Part shown: positions 27,263 through 35,576 of the stretch, piece by piece | Position numbering within the stretch: the first letter of the stretch is position 1 | Layout of the letters: each line of letters opens with the position of its first letter | NCBI GenBank assembly: GCA_938082545.1 | Contig: CALKCL010000011.1 | Location: forward strand, 62,001-126,000 | Length of the DNA stretch: 64,000 nucleotides | Source: an uncultured Gammaproteobacteria bacterium | GTDB taxonomy: Bacteria > Pseudomonadota > Gammaproteobacteria > Ga0077536 | Direction: 5' to 3' | Made by a program: the position numbers and the translations under genes | The notes under the pieces: model-generated | What the model saw: only the letters and a program-made list of their open reading frames with translations | What the model was told of the DNA's origin: nothing | Databases searched by the model: none

Positions 27263-27637
27263 TTATTGGGGTAACGAGAACTCTCTTTTGAGGTAATCGA
27301 TTATCGCAGATGACTCGTATAGCCATTCGTCAGATCCTTCCTTATTTTCGATGCGCAGACATGGGACTTTATGGCGTTTCCCGCCTCGAATAAGTTCATC
27401 TTTGTGAATTCCGTCATCTTTAGCATTACGTAGTTCTATTTGAAGCGCATTTCGTTGCATAAATCTGCGAACTTTTACGCAGAACGGACAGGCTCGAAAT
27501 TGGTAGAGACTCAACTGACTCGCTTTGTCATCCATTTTTTTTTGGTCCTCAGGCTCTCTTTTCACAGGGTGAGGAGGAGTCAGAAAATCTAGCGTTAAAA
27601 TGACTCTACCAAGAGACCATCTGATTAATTTCAGCAT
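27263..27637 (-). CDS. Glutaredoxin/GST-N domain protein with CPFC motif
   Basis: 124 residues. An N-terminal basic, hydrophobic leader (IRWSLGRVILTLDFL) followed by KREPEDQKKMD precedes a thioredoxin-fold domain starting LYQFRACPFCVKVRRFMQR (redox CPFC near residues 50-53), with cis-proline segment KVPCLRI and YESSAIIDYLKREF. The leader may associate the protein with the membrane. A glutathione-dependent disulfide reductase is likely; a partner is not visible. It is convergent with the GFA gene, six bases apart. Confidence 0.82.
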   Translation of the reverse strand: MLKLIRWSLGRVILTLDFLTPPHPVKREPEDQKKMDDKASQLSLYQFRACPFCVKVRRFMQRNALQIELRNAKDDGIHKDELIRGGKRHKVPCLRIENKEGSDEWLYESSAIIDYLKREFSLPQ

Positions 27638-27661
27638 ATTAATACCTTAAGTTCCGACTAA

Positions 27662-28336
27662 TTAATTAAATCCAACATAATTTACGACATTAGTTGTTTT
27701 TTCTCGCTCACTGACAAGTGTATTCTCAATTGCTGAAGTATCTTCATAACCTAGGCCCATTCCTGAAACAATAACTTGATCATTAGGGATACTGAGGTGT
27801 TCGAAGATGGGTTCTTGAAAGTTTATCCATGCCGCCTGAGGGCATGTATGAAGACCTTCTCCTCTCGCAGCAAGCATGACGGTCTGCATATAGAGCCCAA
27901 CATCAGACCAGCTTCCTCGCCCTAAGTAGGCATCTGTTGTGAAAAACACTCCGATGGGGGCATCAAAAAAGCAATAGTTTCTTCGCGCCTGGATTGCCGT
28001 ACGCTCGCGGTCTCCTTTTTTTATACCAACTAGACCATATAGATCCCAGCCGATTTTTCTCCTGCGTGCGGTATGAGTGTCATTCCACTTGTCTGGGTAA
28101 TAGTCATATTCCGAGTAGCTTTTGGCTTCACCCTTATCAAAAAGTGCGCAAACATCTCTGACTATTGCATCTTTTGCTTCGCCTCTACAAACGTATGTAT
28201 GCCATGGTTGGGTGTTCGTCCCACTTGGCGAACGCTGGGATAATTCGAATATTCGCGAAATTTTTTCTTGCTCAACTTCTTGATTAGTGAACGCGCGAAT
28301 GGAACGGCGTGAGCGGATTGCTTCTTCGATATCCAT
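27662..28336 (-). CDS. Nitroreductase family FMN oxidoreductase
   Basis: 224 residues. Seen: the FMN-binding N-terminus AIRSRRSIRAF, SPSGTNTQPWH near residue 37, and the C-terminal GMGLGYED loop with QAAWINF. These are the NfnB/NfsB-like features. It reduces nitroaromatics, quinones or enones using NAD(P)H; substrate not predictable. It follows upstream of the glutaredoxin-like gene on the same strand (24-base gap). Confidence 0.87.
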   Translation of the reverse strand: MDIEEAIRSRRSIRAFTNQEVEQEKISRIFELSQRSPSGTNTQPWHTYVCRGEAKDAIVRDVCALFDKGEAKSYSEYDYYPDKWNDTHTARRRKIGWDLYGLVGIKKGDRERTAIQARRNYCFFDAPIGVFFTTDAYLGRGSWSDVGLYMQTVMLAARGEGLHTCPQAAWINFQEPIFEHLSIPNDQVIVSGMGLGYEDTSAIENTLVSEREKTTNVVNYVGFN

Positions 28337-28495
28337 GATTTTAGCCCTTTAGTCAGCTCATAATTTGCCGGTCCGATTATAACAGTTCTAATTTTTTTTG
28401 GACATTTCGAATCAAGTAATATTTGCGTGACTCAATTTAACTGATTGTATTAATGTAAACTGTGTTTATTGGCGCGGTCTTGGTAGACTTGACCT

Positions 28496-28927
28496 ATGTC
28501 AAAAAAAAATCGAAAAGTAGCCTCTGTATCATCACAAGAAGTGTCTGATATATTAGGAGAATTGCGCAAACCGGTAAGGCTTGCGTCGATTTCGTCGAAT
28601 GGATTCCCTTTGATCTCTACTTTGTGGTTCCTTTATGAAGACGAAAAATTTTGGTGTATAACGCAGGAAAAAACGATACTTCGTTCTAACTTATTCCGAA
28701 ATCCAAGATGCGCATTTGAAATAGCGTTAGATAAAAGCCGATTTAAGCTATTAAGAGGTCAAGGCACTGCAGAACTCAAATTGAGCGAAGGGCCAAGGGT
28801 AACTGAGTTGATGATAGACCGATACATGGATGACAACGACGGACCAGTTGCAAAAGCCCTGCGTGCTCAAATTCCGACAGAATATGCCATTTGTATAACC
28901 CCTTTATGGATAAGAGGACAGGGTTAA
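28496..28927 (+). CDS. Pyridoxamine 5'-phosphate oxidase-like FMN-binding protein
   Basis: 143 residues with the split-barrel fold: RLASISSNGFPLISTLWFLYEDEKFWCIT, then RNPRCAFEIA and YAICITPLWIRGQG. The family includes F420- or FMN-binding oxidoreductases and haem-degrading proteins; the typical PNPOx substrate residues are not recognisable. It diverges from the nitroreductase across 159 bases and ends six bases from a convergent crotonase gene. Confidence 0.78.
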   Translation: MSKKNRKVASVSSQEVSDILGELRKPVRLASISSNGFPLISTLWFLYEDEKFWCITQEKTILRSNLFRNPRCAFEIALDKSRFKLLRGQGTAELKLSEGPRVTELMIDRYMDDNDGPVAKALRAQIPTEYAICITPLWIRGQG

Positions 28928-28933
28928 AAAATA

Positions 28934-29725
28934 TTATTTACCTTGGAATATAGGTTCTCGACGTTGAGATGCGGACTCGATGCCTTCTTTGTAATCTTTG
29001 GTTTCTCTAAGTGCATTTTGCTCTGCTAGTTCGTGGCCGGTTTGCATAGCAATACTGTCAGCTAATCCTATCCTAAGAGTACTGCGAGTTGACGCTACCG
29101 CCAGTGGGGCACAACTAGCGATCTCCTGAGCTATTTTCTGAGCTTCCAACCGAACGTCGCACAGAGGCACGCATAGATCAGCCAAACCCCATGTGGTTGC
29201 TTCTAGCCCATCTATGCGCCTACTCGTCAGGCACATTAGAGACGCACGTTGTTTTCCGATTAAGCTAGGTAAAGTAAGCGTTAGGCCGAAACCCGGGTGA
29301 AATCCTAACTTGGTGAAGTTAGCACTAAATCGACCTTCGGGACATGTGACTCTAAAATCAGCGGAGATTGCCAATCCCAGTCCGCCTCCGATCGCCGCGC
29401 CTTGTACCGCAGCAACTACAGGTTTTTTTGAGCGAAATATCCTAACCGCTTGTCGGTAAAGATCGTTTGATAAGCTACCTGTTGAGCTATCTTTTGCATT
29501 ACCTACGTTAGACGCACCTAGGTTTGCGCCCGCGCAAAAATTTTTACCTTCCGCACAGAGTACGATAGCTCTAACATCGTTTCGGCTATCCATCTCGCTA
29601 TACGTATCTGCTATTTGTGTAATAAGTTCCACGTCAAAAAAGTTATGAGGAGGACGTCGTATTTCAACGGTAGCAACGAAGTTAGTTATATCAACTGTTA
29701 GATCTTTGGTGTTATTCTCGCTCAC
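28934..29725 (-). CDS. Enoyl-CoA hydratase/isomerase family protein
   Basis: 263-residue crotonase. Seen: RRPPHNFFDVELI, oxyanion segment GKNFCAGANLGAS, second segment GAAIGGGLGLAISADFRV and KLGFHPGFGLTLTLP. The N-x-F variation in place of the usual AL segment and the missing second glutamate suggest an isomerase-like or untyped member. I chose GTG 29725, preceded by AAGGA, over an ATG at 29755 with no ribosome-binding site. The Zn alcohol dehydrogenase gene lies just upstream on the same strand, so they are likely one unit. Confidence 0.85.
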   Translation of the reverse strand: MSENNTKDLTVDITNFVATVEIRRPPHNFFDVELITQIADTYSEMDSRNDVRAIVLCAEGKNFCAGANLGASNVGNAKDSSTGSLSNDLYRQAVRIFRSKKPVVAAVQGAAIGGGLGLAISADFRVTCPEGRFSANFTKLGFHPGFGLTLTLPSLIGKQRASLMCLTSRRIDGLEATTWGLADLCVPLCDVRLEAQKIAQEIASCAPLAVASTRSTLRIGLADSIAMQTGHELAEQNALRETKDYKEGIESASQRREPIFQGK

Positions 29726-29784
29726 AGAAAATATCCTTATATACCCATCATTCATATACGACGAAAATATCGTCTCGATATCAT

Positions 29785-30879
29785 TTATTGGTCAAACATT
29801 AACACTGTTCTGGTGACTTCACCGGAGTTTATTGCTTCAAAAGCATCACTTACTTTTTCTAGTGGTTCATGCCGAGTCACCATACTATCCAAATCAAGTT
29901 TGCCTTGTCTGTAGAGCTCCAGATAGCGCGGTGTATCGAGCGTAAATCGATTAGAACCCATCATACAGCCAATAATACGTTTCTCGAGGAAGAAATGTCC
30001 CGCATTTACGGAGACGCTTTCTCCTACTGGGATAGCGCCTACCAATATGGCTGTACCATGAGGAGCTAGACAGTAAAATGCTTGTTGCAGAAGTTTTTGC
30101 ATACCTACGACCTCGAAGGCAAACTCGGCGCCTCCTGATGTCATTTTCTTGATTGTTTTTACAGGATCCTGTTTATTGGAGTTGATGGTTTCTGTGGCAC
30201 CGAACTTCTCTGCGATTTTGAGTTTATCGTCTAGGATGTCAACGGCAATAATTTGGCGCGCCCCGGCTATTTTTGCCCCCTGTATTACCGAGATTCCCAC
30301 ACCACCAGCACCAAAAACAACTACTGACGAACCAGGAGTCACTTTCGCAGTATTTAGGGCGGCTCCCACTCCTGTTGTAACGGCACAACCTACTAGGGCC
30401 GCTCGATCAAAGGGAATGTCCTTGTCAATTTTTACAACTGCCCGATTATGCACAAGCATAGCCTCGGCAAAGCCCCCAAGATCAGCAAATTGATGAATAA
30501 TTTTTCCATTTTGCGTAACTCGTGGAGGTTCATCTTCATCACGTAGACAAGCCCCTCTATCAATACAAAGGTAGGGCCTACCCTGAATACATTGACTGCA
30601 GTTACCGCAATACATGGATGTGCAAGCAATAACGTGATCACCCGGAGCCACATTACGGACGCGGTCTCCGATTTCTATGACTATCCCAGCGGGCTCATGT
30701 CCCAGGATTGCTGGTAAATTAGACGGAATCGCACCATTGAGAGCATGCAGATCGCTATGGCAGACTCCGCATGCGATTGTTTTCACTAAGACTTCTTCAG
30801 GCCCAGGAGAGGCGATATCAACCTCTTCTATGGAGAGTGGATGATTCGTAGCACGATGTATAGCTGCCTTTACTCTCAT
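29785..30879 (-). CDS. Zinc-dependent alcohol dehydrogenase (MDR family)
   Basis: 364 residues. Seen: catalytic zinc ligands in CGVCHSDLHA (Cys 38 region), GHEPAG (His near 62) and Cys near 171 (GCAVTTGVGAA); structural zinc cysteines CGNCSQCIQGRPYLC; and the NAD-binding GAGGVGISVIQ near 193 with an acidic VD at the strand end, suggesting NAD(H). Class III-like layout. It probably oxidises an alcohol to an aldehyde or ketone before the downstream crotonase step. Confidence 0.9.
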   Translation of the reverse strand: MRVKAAIHRATNHPLSIEEVDIASPGPEEVLVKTIACGVCHSDLHALNGAIPSNLPAILGHEPAGIVIEIGDRVRNVAPGDHVIACTSMYCGNCSQCIQGRPYLCIDRGACLRDEDEPPRVTQNGKIIHQFADLGGFAEAMLVHNRAVVKIDKDIPFDRAALVGCAVTTGVGAALNTAKVTPGSSVVVFGAGGVGISVIQGAKIAGARQIIAVDILDDKLKIAEKFGATETINSNKQDPVKTIKKMTSGGAEFAFEVVGMQKLLQQAFYCLAPHGTAILVGAIPVGESVSVNAGHFFLEKRIIGCMMGSNRFTLDTPRYLELYRQGKLDLDSMVTRHEPLEKVSDAFEAINSGEVTRTVLMFDQ

Positions 30880-30991
30880 ATATCCCTACCCTTAGTTATT
30901 GCATGATCAATAAAGCATTCATTTAAATCATATACAAAAAAATGATTTCACGTGGATATAAATTGTTTTATTTTAAGCCTCTATATAGCCA

Positions 30992-32503
30992 TCAACCTAG
31001 TTTATCATCTGCAATGTGATATTTGGGATCTTCGACTAGATTGACTTCTACCATGCTTTTTGCGGTATCGAGGATCTCCAGACAGTCGGGGCTAAGGTGT
31101 ATTAGGTGCAATTTTTTCCCTAAAATTTTGTATTTGTTGGCTAAATTATCAATTGCCATAATTGCTGAGTGATCAGCTACTCGGGACCTTTTAAAGTCAA
31201 TTACTATTTCTTTTGGATCCTTCTTTATAGAGAATAATTCGTGGAAATTTTGAGTGGAGGCGAAGAAAAGAGTCCCTTCAAGCTCATATGTTTTCCATCC
31301 TTTTTCGTTAAAGCTAGAACGGACTTGGATTCTCTTAGCATGATTCCATGCAAAAAATAGTGCTGAGACGATAACACCTAGTATCACTGCAATAGCTAAA
31401 TCTGCAATAATGGTTACCCCGCCGACTAATAATCCTACAAAGATGTCCTCTTTGGGTATTTTCCCAAATAACCTTAAACTCCCCCATTCAAATGTTTTTT
31501 CTGCGACTACAAACATTACGCCAATAAGCGCTGCTAGTGGGATTAATTCAATCCATTCAGAAAGAAATAGAATAAAAGACGCTAAAAATACGGCAGTTGA
31601 AATTCCTGACAGCCTTTTAAGTGCCCCATTATTGATGTTGATCATGCTTTGCCCAATCATGGCGCACCCACCCATGCCCCCAAAGAAACCTGTGACGATG
31701 TTCGCAAATCCTTGAGCCATTGACTCCTTGTTAGGTCGGCCTCGTGTATCAGTCATGTCGTCAATCAAGTTCAGTGTTAATAAGGTCTCAATTAAACCAA
31801 TGCAAGCTAATAGAAAAGCATATGGAAAAATGACTTTTAATGTCTCTAAATCATAAACAATATCTGGAATTCTAAATGAAGGGATATCTCCAGCAATCGA
31901 TCCTAAGTCACCTACGGTTTTTGTGTCTAACTCGAAGAAAATAACCAGACTCGATACAATAAAAATAGAGGCCAATGAGGAAGGTATCGCCTTTGTGAGT
32001 TTCGGAAAAAGATAGATGATCGCAACGGTCAAGCCTGTTAACCCAAGCATCGTATAGAGAGAGGTGCCGGTCATCCATACCTTAATGCCTTCAGTATTCA
32101 ATTCTTTGAAATGACCAAATTGTGCAACAAATATGACAATTGCTAAGCCGTTAACAAAACCTAGCATTACTGGGTAGGGGACCATTCGAATGTATTTGCC
32201 AAGTCGCAGCAATGCAAAGGCGGTTTGCAGACAACCCATTAACACAACAGTCGCAAATAGATATTCCACTCCATGTCGTGCGACTAAGGCCACCATGACT
32301 ACTGCTAGTGCACCGGTGGCACCCGATATCATTCCTGGTCTTCCACCAAATAAAGATGTGATTAAACAGACAATAATCGCGGCATATAAGCCTGTAAGTG
32401 GAGAGACATGTGCGATTAATGCGAATGCTATAGCTTCCGGAACCATGGCTAAGGCGACGGTTAGCCCACTCAGTAAGTTGATCTTGATATCAGATAAGTT
32501 CAT
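30992..32503 (-). CDS. SulP-family anion transporter with STAS domain
   Basis: 503 residues, inner membrane. Seen: LLSGLTVALAMVPEAIAFALIAHVSPLTGLYAAIIV, the SulP signature, about 11-14 spans, then a short C-terminal STAS-like domain (IVIDFKRSRVADHSAIMAI, about 420-500). Compact SulP proteins include bicarbonate (BicA) and sulfate carriers; the anion is not resolvable here. I use ATG 32503, where the family homology begins; a 32-residue extension to 32599 is possible. The 386-base stretch 32504-32888 holds the leader, including an 8-bp inverted repeat (AATTCTCA 32619 / TGAGAATT 32653), and no other gene. Confidence 0.9.
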   Translation of the reverse strand: MNLSDIKINLLSGLTVALAMVPEAIAFALIAHVSPLTGLYAAIIVCLITSLFGGRPGMISGATGALAVVMVALVARHGVEYLFATVVLMGCLQTAFALLRLGKYIRMVPYPVMLGFVNGLAIVIFVAQFGHFKELNTEGIKVWMTGTSLYTMLGLTGLTVAIIYLFPKLTKAIPSSLASIFIVSSLVIFFELDTKTVGDLGSIAGDIPSFRIPDIVYDLETLKVIFPYAFLLACIGLIETLLTLNLIDDMTDTRGRPNKESMAQGFANIVTGFFGGMGGCAMIGQSMININNGALKRLSGISTAVFLASFILFLSEWIELIPLAALIGVMFVVAEKTFEWGSLRLFGKIPKEDIFVGLLVGGVTIIADLAIAVILGVIVSALFFAWNHAKRIQVRSSFNEKGWKTYELEGTLFFASTQNFHELFSIKKDPKEIVIDFKRSRVADHSAIMAIDNLANKYKILGKKLHLIHLSPDCLEILDTAKSMVEVNLVEDPKYHIADDKLG

Positions 32504-32888
32504 GGTAAACAACACAGGGTTAAATCTCGCCTTTCGGGAAATTTTGGATTGAAAGTAAAATAAGTTAGTCGTTACGGGCAGGTTAGATCCAAGTCCCATG
32601 CAATGAAGGAGGGCGAGAAATTCTCAGTTTGACCTCAAGTAGTTAAAAATCATGAGAATTCAGATGTGCTGGGAAAATTGACTATGACTAGTCTGACCCG
32701 TTCGATCACATTTTCAAGACGACTGTGAAGCACATTTCAACTTAGCTCAAAGAGCAGATGAGATGTTTTTGCGATAAATGCTTTTAATCGAGTTGCATTT
32801 TATACGCTTAGTAGTTGTTGCCAGAAGCGATTAATAGCAATCTGCTCTCAATCACTTCTAGCAGTATACAACCTAGATTTCCAGAGCT

Positions 32889-33092
32889 TTACGCTGCAGA
32901 AAGGTTTCCAGCGGCTAATTTGCCACGCTCTTCAACGACTTCGTAGCTGATTCGTTGTCCTTCGCTTAATTTGCCCATGCCTGCGCGTTCAACTGCGCTT
33001 ACATGTACGAAAACATCTTTATCACCATTCTCAGGTGCGATGAATCCAAACCCTTTTTCTGTATTAAAAAATTTAACTGTTCCTATAGCCAT
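32889..33092 (-). CDS. Cold-shock domain RNA chaperone
   Basis: 67-residue CspA/CspD-size protein. Both nucleic-acid motifs are present: RNP1 KGFGFI (13-18) and RNP2 VFVHVS (27-32). It binds single-stranded RNA/DNA and can melt RNA structure. GGAGG lies seven bases before the ATG. It has its own strong promoter and a ~180-base leader with hairpins, typical of cold-inducible members. Confidence 0.95.
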   Translation of the reverse strand: MAIGTVKFFNTEKGFGFIAPENGDKDVFVHVSAVERAGMGKLSEGQRISYEVVEERGKLAAGNLSAA

Positions 33093-33272
33093 ATTAAGGC
33101 CTCCATATCAATAAAACATCACGCCAAAAATCGGGCGTGTTTTCGAACAACTTCATCGTAGTGGGCGGTCTTTGAAACGGAAGCCGAGGAGTACCCGGCA
33201 GGTAGCAAGAAGTGGACCAAAACGCTAGTCGTGGCATGATCATGCGTGATGCTCACGACAATTGCAAATTGT
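33093..33272 (-). promoter_or_regulatory. Long structured 5' leader of the cold-shock gene
   Basis: Between the predicted transcription start near 33272 and the ATG at 33092 lie about 180 bases without a convincing reading frame. Hairpin-forming repeats seen: ACAATT-3-AATTGT (33258-33272), GTCGTG (33228) with CACGAC (33254) enclosing the perfect palindrome GCATGATCATGC (33234-33245), and CACGCC-8-GGCGTG (33120-33139) close to the ribosome-binding site. Such leaders act as temperature-sensitive structures in E. coli cspA; the same role is inferred here. Confidence 0.55.
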
Positions 33273-33278
33273 TGCTGC

Positions 33279-33306
33279 ACTTTAGTGGTGATCTGTGGTG
33301 TGTCAA
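33279..33306 (-). promoter_or_regulatory. Sigma-70-type promoter of the cold-shock gene
   Basis: Reading the minus strand, a perfect -35 hexamer TTGACA (plus coordinates 33301-33306) is followed after 16 bases by TAAAGT (33279-33284), four of six to the -10 consensus. Expected transcription start is near 33272. Confidence 0.55.
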
Positions 33307-33345
33307 CTCAGGTATTTTGACATCAAAGCCCTTTCCAGCAAGCAT

Positions 33346-35031
33346 TTATCGGGTTTTCACGAAATTTCCATAATCGTTGGCTTCCCCCGAGCTACACTGC
33401 TGCCGGTAGCTTTCTAGCCCTCCGAGGTAGGAAAGAAGCGCTCGCGGCTTCCCGGGAATATTTGCCCCCATATACCAACTATTGGCTAAATGGAGCAGGC
33501 TGTCTTTCCCCACGTCATGCATATGTTGCATCCACGCATCTTCGGCTTCCAATGTGGGTACAATTTCAGCGCCTAGGCCAACACCGATTTCATTAATACA
33601 CCGATCAACCCATTCGACTTGATGTTCTGAGAGAAGCATAGGGCTTACCAGCGCACCGTTAGCGCAAGGACCATCCAAAAAGAATAGATTTGGAAAGCCA
33701 TTGCTCATGAGGCCCAAGTAGGCTCGAGGAGCTCCCTCCCAATGTTCATCCAAGCTTTCTCCTGCCACACCACGAACGTCGATATTTTTAATCGCTCCTG
33801 TAACAGCATCAAAGCCAGTTGCAAAAATAACACTGTCTACTTCGTACTCATGTCCGCCAACCACCACTCCTTTTTTAGTGAGCTTTTCTATTGGTGAGTC
33901 TTTTATCGAGACTAGGCTTACATTCTCACGATTATAGGTTTCGTAATAGTTGGTGTCAGCGCATAGCCGCTTAGCCATAATAGGGTAGTCTTTGGGTGCA
34001 AGCAGTTCCGCTGTTTCTGGATCTTTGACTTTCTCACGAATTTTATTCCGGACAAATTCCGCAAGAGTGTCGTTGGCTTTCTCATTAGTCAATAAATCGA
34101 CAAATGAATTGTAGTAGCAAAGCCCTCCAGATTCCCATCTTGTTTCATAATCGATCAAACGCTCTTCATCGCTCACGTCAATAGCTGATTTATTATTTGG
34201 GGCAGTCGGTTGGAAGTTGAGAGCGATAAAACCAGCGCGAGATTCATAACGCTGTCTTCTGCGCCATTCTGGATAATCTGATTTGACTCGCTTCTCATAT
34301 TCTCGATCCATAGGGCCATTTCTTGCCGGAATAGAAAATGATGGTGTTCTTTGGAATACAGTTAGATGATCAGCCTGCTTTGCTATAATCGGAATAGACT
34401 GCACTGCCGACGAGCCGGTACCAATGACTGCGACCTTTTGATCTTTAAAGTTAATATCTTCTTTTGGCCATTTAGATGTAAGGTAAGTATTCCCGTTGTA
34501 ATCATTTAGCCCCTTAAAGTCTGGAACGCTGCCACTTGAAAGAAAACCCGTTGCTAGCACACAGTATTTTGCGCTGACTTCATCACCTTGGCTTGTAGTT
34601 ATATGCCAGTTCAATTTCTCAGCATCGTACACAGCAGCGGTCACCTTGGTGTCACAACGCATATTTTCCCGTAGGCTAAATCGATCTGCAAAATAATTAG
34701 CATACCGCATTAATTCTGGCTGCGAGGCATACCTTTCTGACCAAGACCAGTCTTGTTGAAGGTCATCGTCAAAAGAGTATGAGTACTCAACACTTTCAAC
34801 GTCTACTCGAGCTCCCGGATATCTATTCCAATACCATGTCCCCCCAACGCCGCTGCCCGCCTCGTAAAGACGCACTGAAAGTCCTCTCTGCTGGATCTTG
34901 TGCTGCATATACATACCAGCGAAACCAGCTCCAACAATTACTACATCAAACGTTTCTTGATTTTTTTTCAACTTACCTCTAACTCCTATCGTACTGTCAT
35001 TCTTATCACTATTTACATAACGCAATAACAT
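33346..35031 (-). CDS. Baeyer-Villiger-type flavin monooxygenase with altered fingerprint
   Basis: 561 residues, FAD/NADPH enzyme of the phenylacetone/cyclohexanone monooxygenase group that would insert oxygen next to a ketone. Seen: FAD motif GAGFAGMYM near 34, GGTWYWNRYPGARVDVES, NADPH motif GTGSSAVQS, and ATGFDAVTG. A catalytic-arginine segment (AKRLCADTNYY) and the SWYMGANIPGKPR region match phenylacetone monooxygenase. The family fingerprint FxGxxxHxxxWP reads YNGNTYLTSKWP at 178-189: the usual His is Leu 184. The fold is intact, so activity may be altered rather than lost. A SnoaL-like gene precedes it on the same strand by 22 bases. Confidence 0.88.
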   Translation of the reverse strand: MLLRYVNSDKNDSTIGVRGKLKKNQETFDVVIVGAGFAGMYMQHKIQQRGLSVRLYEAGSGVGGTWYWNRYPGARVDVESVEYSYSFDDDLQQDWSWSERYASQPELMRYANYFADRFSLRENMRCDTKVTAAVYDAEKLNWHITTSQGDEVSAKYCVLATGFLSSGSVPDFKGLNDYNGNTYLTSKWPKEDINFKDQKVAVIGTGSSAVQSIPIIAKQADHLTVFQRTPSFSIPARNGPMDREYEKRVKSDYPEWRRRQRYESRAGFIALNFQPTAPNNKSAIDVSDEERLIDYETRWESGGLCYYNSFVDLLTNEKANDTLAEFVRNKIREKVKDPETAELLAPKDYPIMAKRLCADTNYYETYNRENVSLVSIKDSPIEKLTKKGVVVGGHEYEVDSVIFATGFDAVTGAIKNIDVRGVAGESLDEHWEGAPRAYLGLMSNGFPNLFFLDGPCANGALVSPMLLSEHQVEWVDRCINEIGVGLGAEIVPTLEAEDAWMQHMHDVGKDSLLHLANSWYMGANIPGKPRALLSYLGGLESYRQQCSSGEANDYGNFVKTR

Positions 35032-35053
35032 CGAAAAGATCCAAAGATCTCGC

Positions 35054-35491
35054 TCAAGTTTGTATCCCTGCGGGTAACTCTTCCATTCTTAATGCCGTGA
35101 ATCGTCTAGATTGAAACTTCCACCCGACACTTGATAGCCGGTATTCATCCTCATAATATCCAGCACCCAGCCAGTCCATATTATGTTTAGCGCTACGTAA
35201 GTCAAGATAGCATCGACCTTTTGCATAGTCGTTCTTTAGCAGTTCAACCACATGATTATGAATATAAGGTCGTGGCATGAAGTCGGTCGCACTCAGGTAG
35301 AAGTCACGTAATTCATCGTGACCTGTTATGGTGGTTTCTATCCCACTAAAAAGACCCTGAAACGTTCCCTCTTTCTCGAAAAGAGAAACTAGACCTTCGA
35401 TATCATCTCTCCATACGCAATCGCAATATTGGACTGGCAAGTCTCTAATGGCTTCTCGTGCGAGCAGCCCATAGACGTCATTTTCCAACAT
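35054..35491 (-). CDS. SnoaL/NTF2-like small protein
   Basis: 145 residues of the NTF2-like cone fold: N-terminal EAIRDLPVQYCDCVWRDDIEGLVSLFEKEGTF, FYLSATDFMPRPYIHNHVVEL, and YYEDEYRLSSVGWKFQSRRFTAL at the C-terminus. Members act as isomerases, dehydratases, cyclases or binding proteins. It lies between two monooxygenase genes, all on the minus strand, and probably handles the same substrate class. Confidence 0.8.
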   Translation of the reverse strand: MLENDVYGLLAREAIRDLPVQYCDCVWRDDIEGLVSLFEKEGTFQGLFSGIETTITGHDELRDFYLSATDFMPRPYIHNHVVELLKNDYAKGRCYLDLRSAKHNMDWLGAGYYEDEYRLSSVGWKFQSRRFTALRMEELPAGIQT

Positions 35492-35576
35492 ATTTCTCTC
35501 CTATCAATTAAGTCAGTTTCTGATTTAATCAGAGGCAGATAAGCAAATTACTGATTAATAGTATCTCCGTATAGGC

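Noticed and set aside
30149-30493. 114-residue frame opposite the Zn alcohol dehydrogenase
   Set aside because: Composition follows from the opposite coding strand; no family features.
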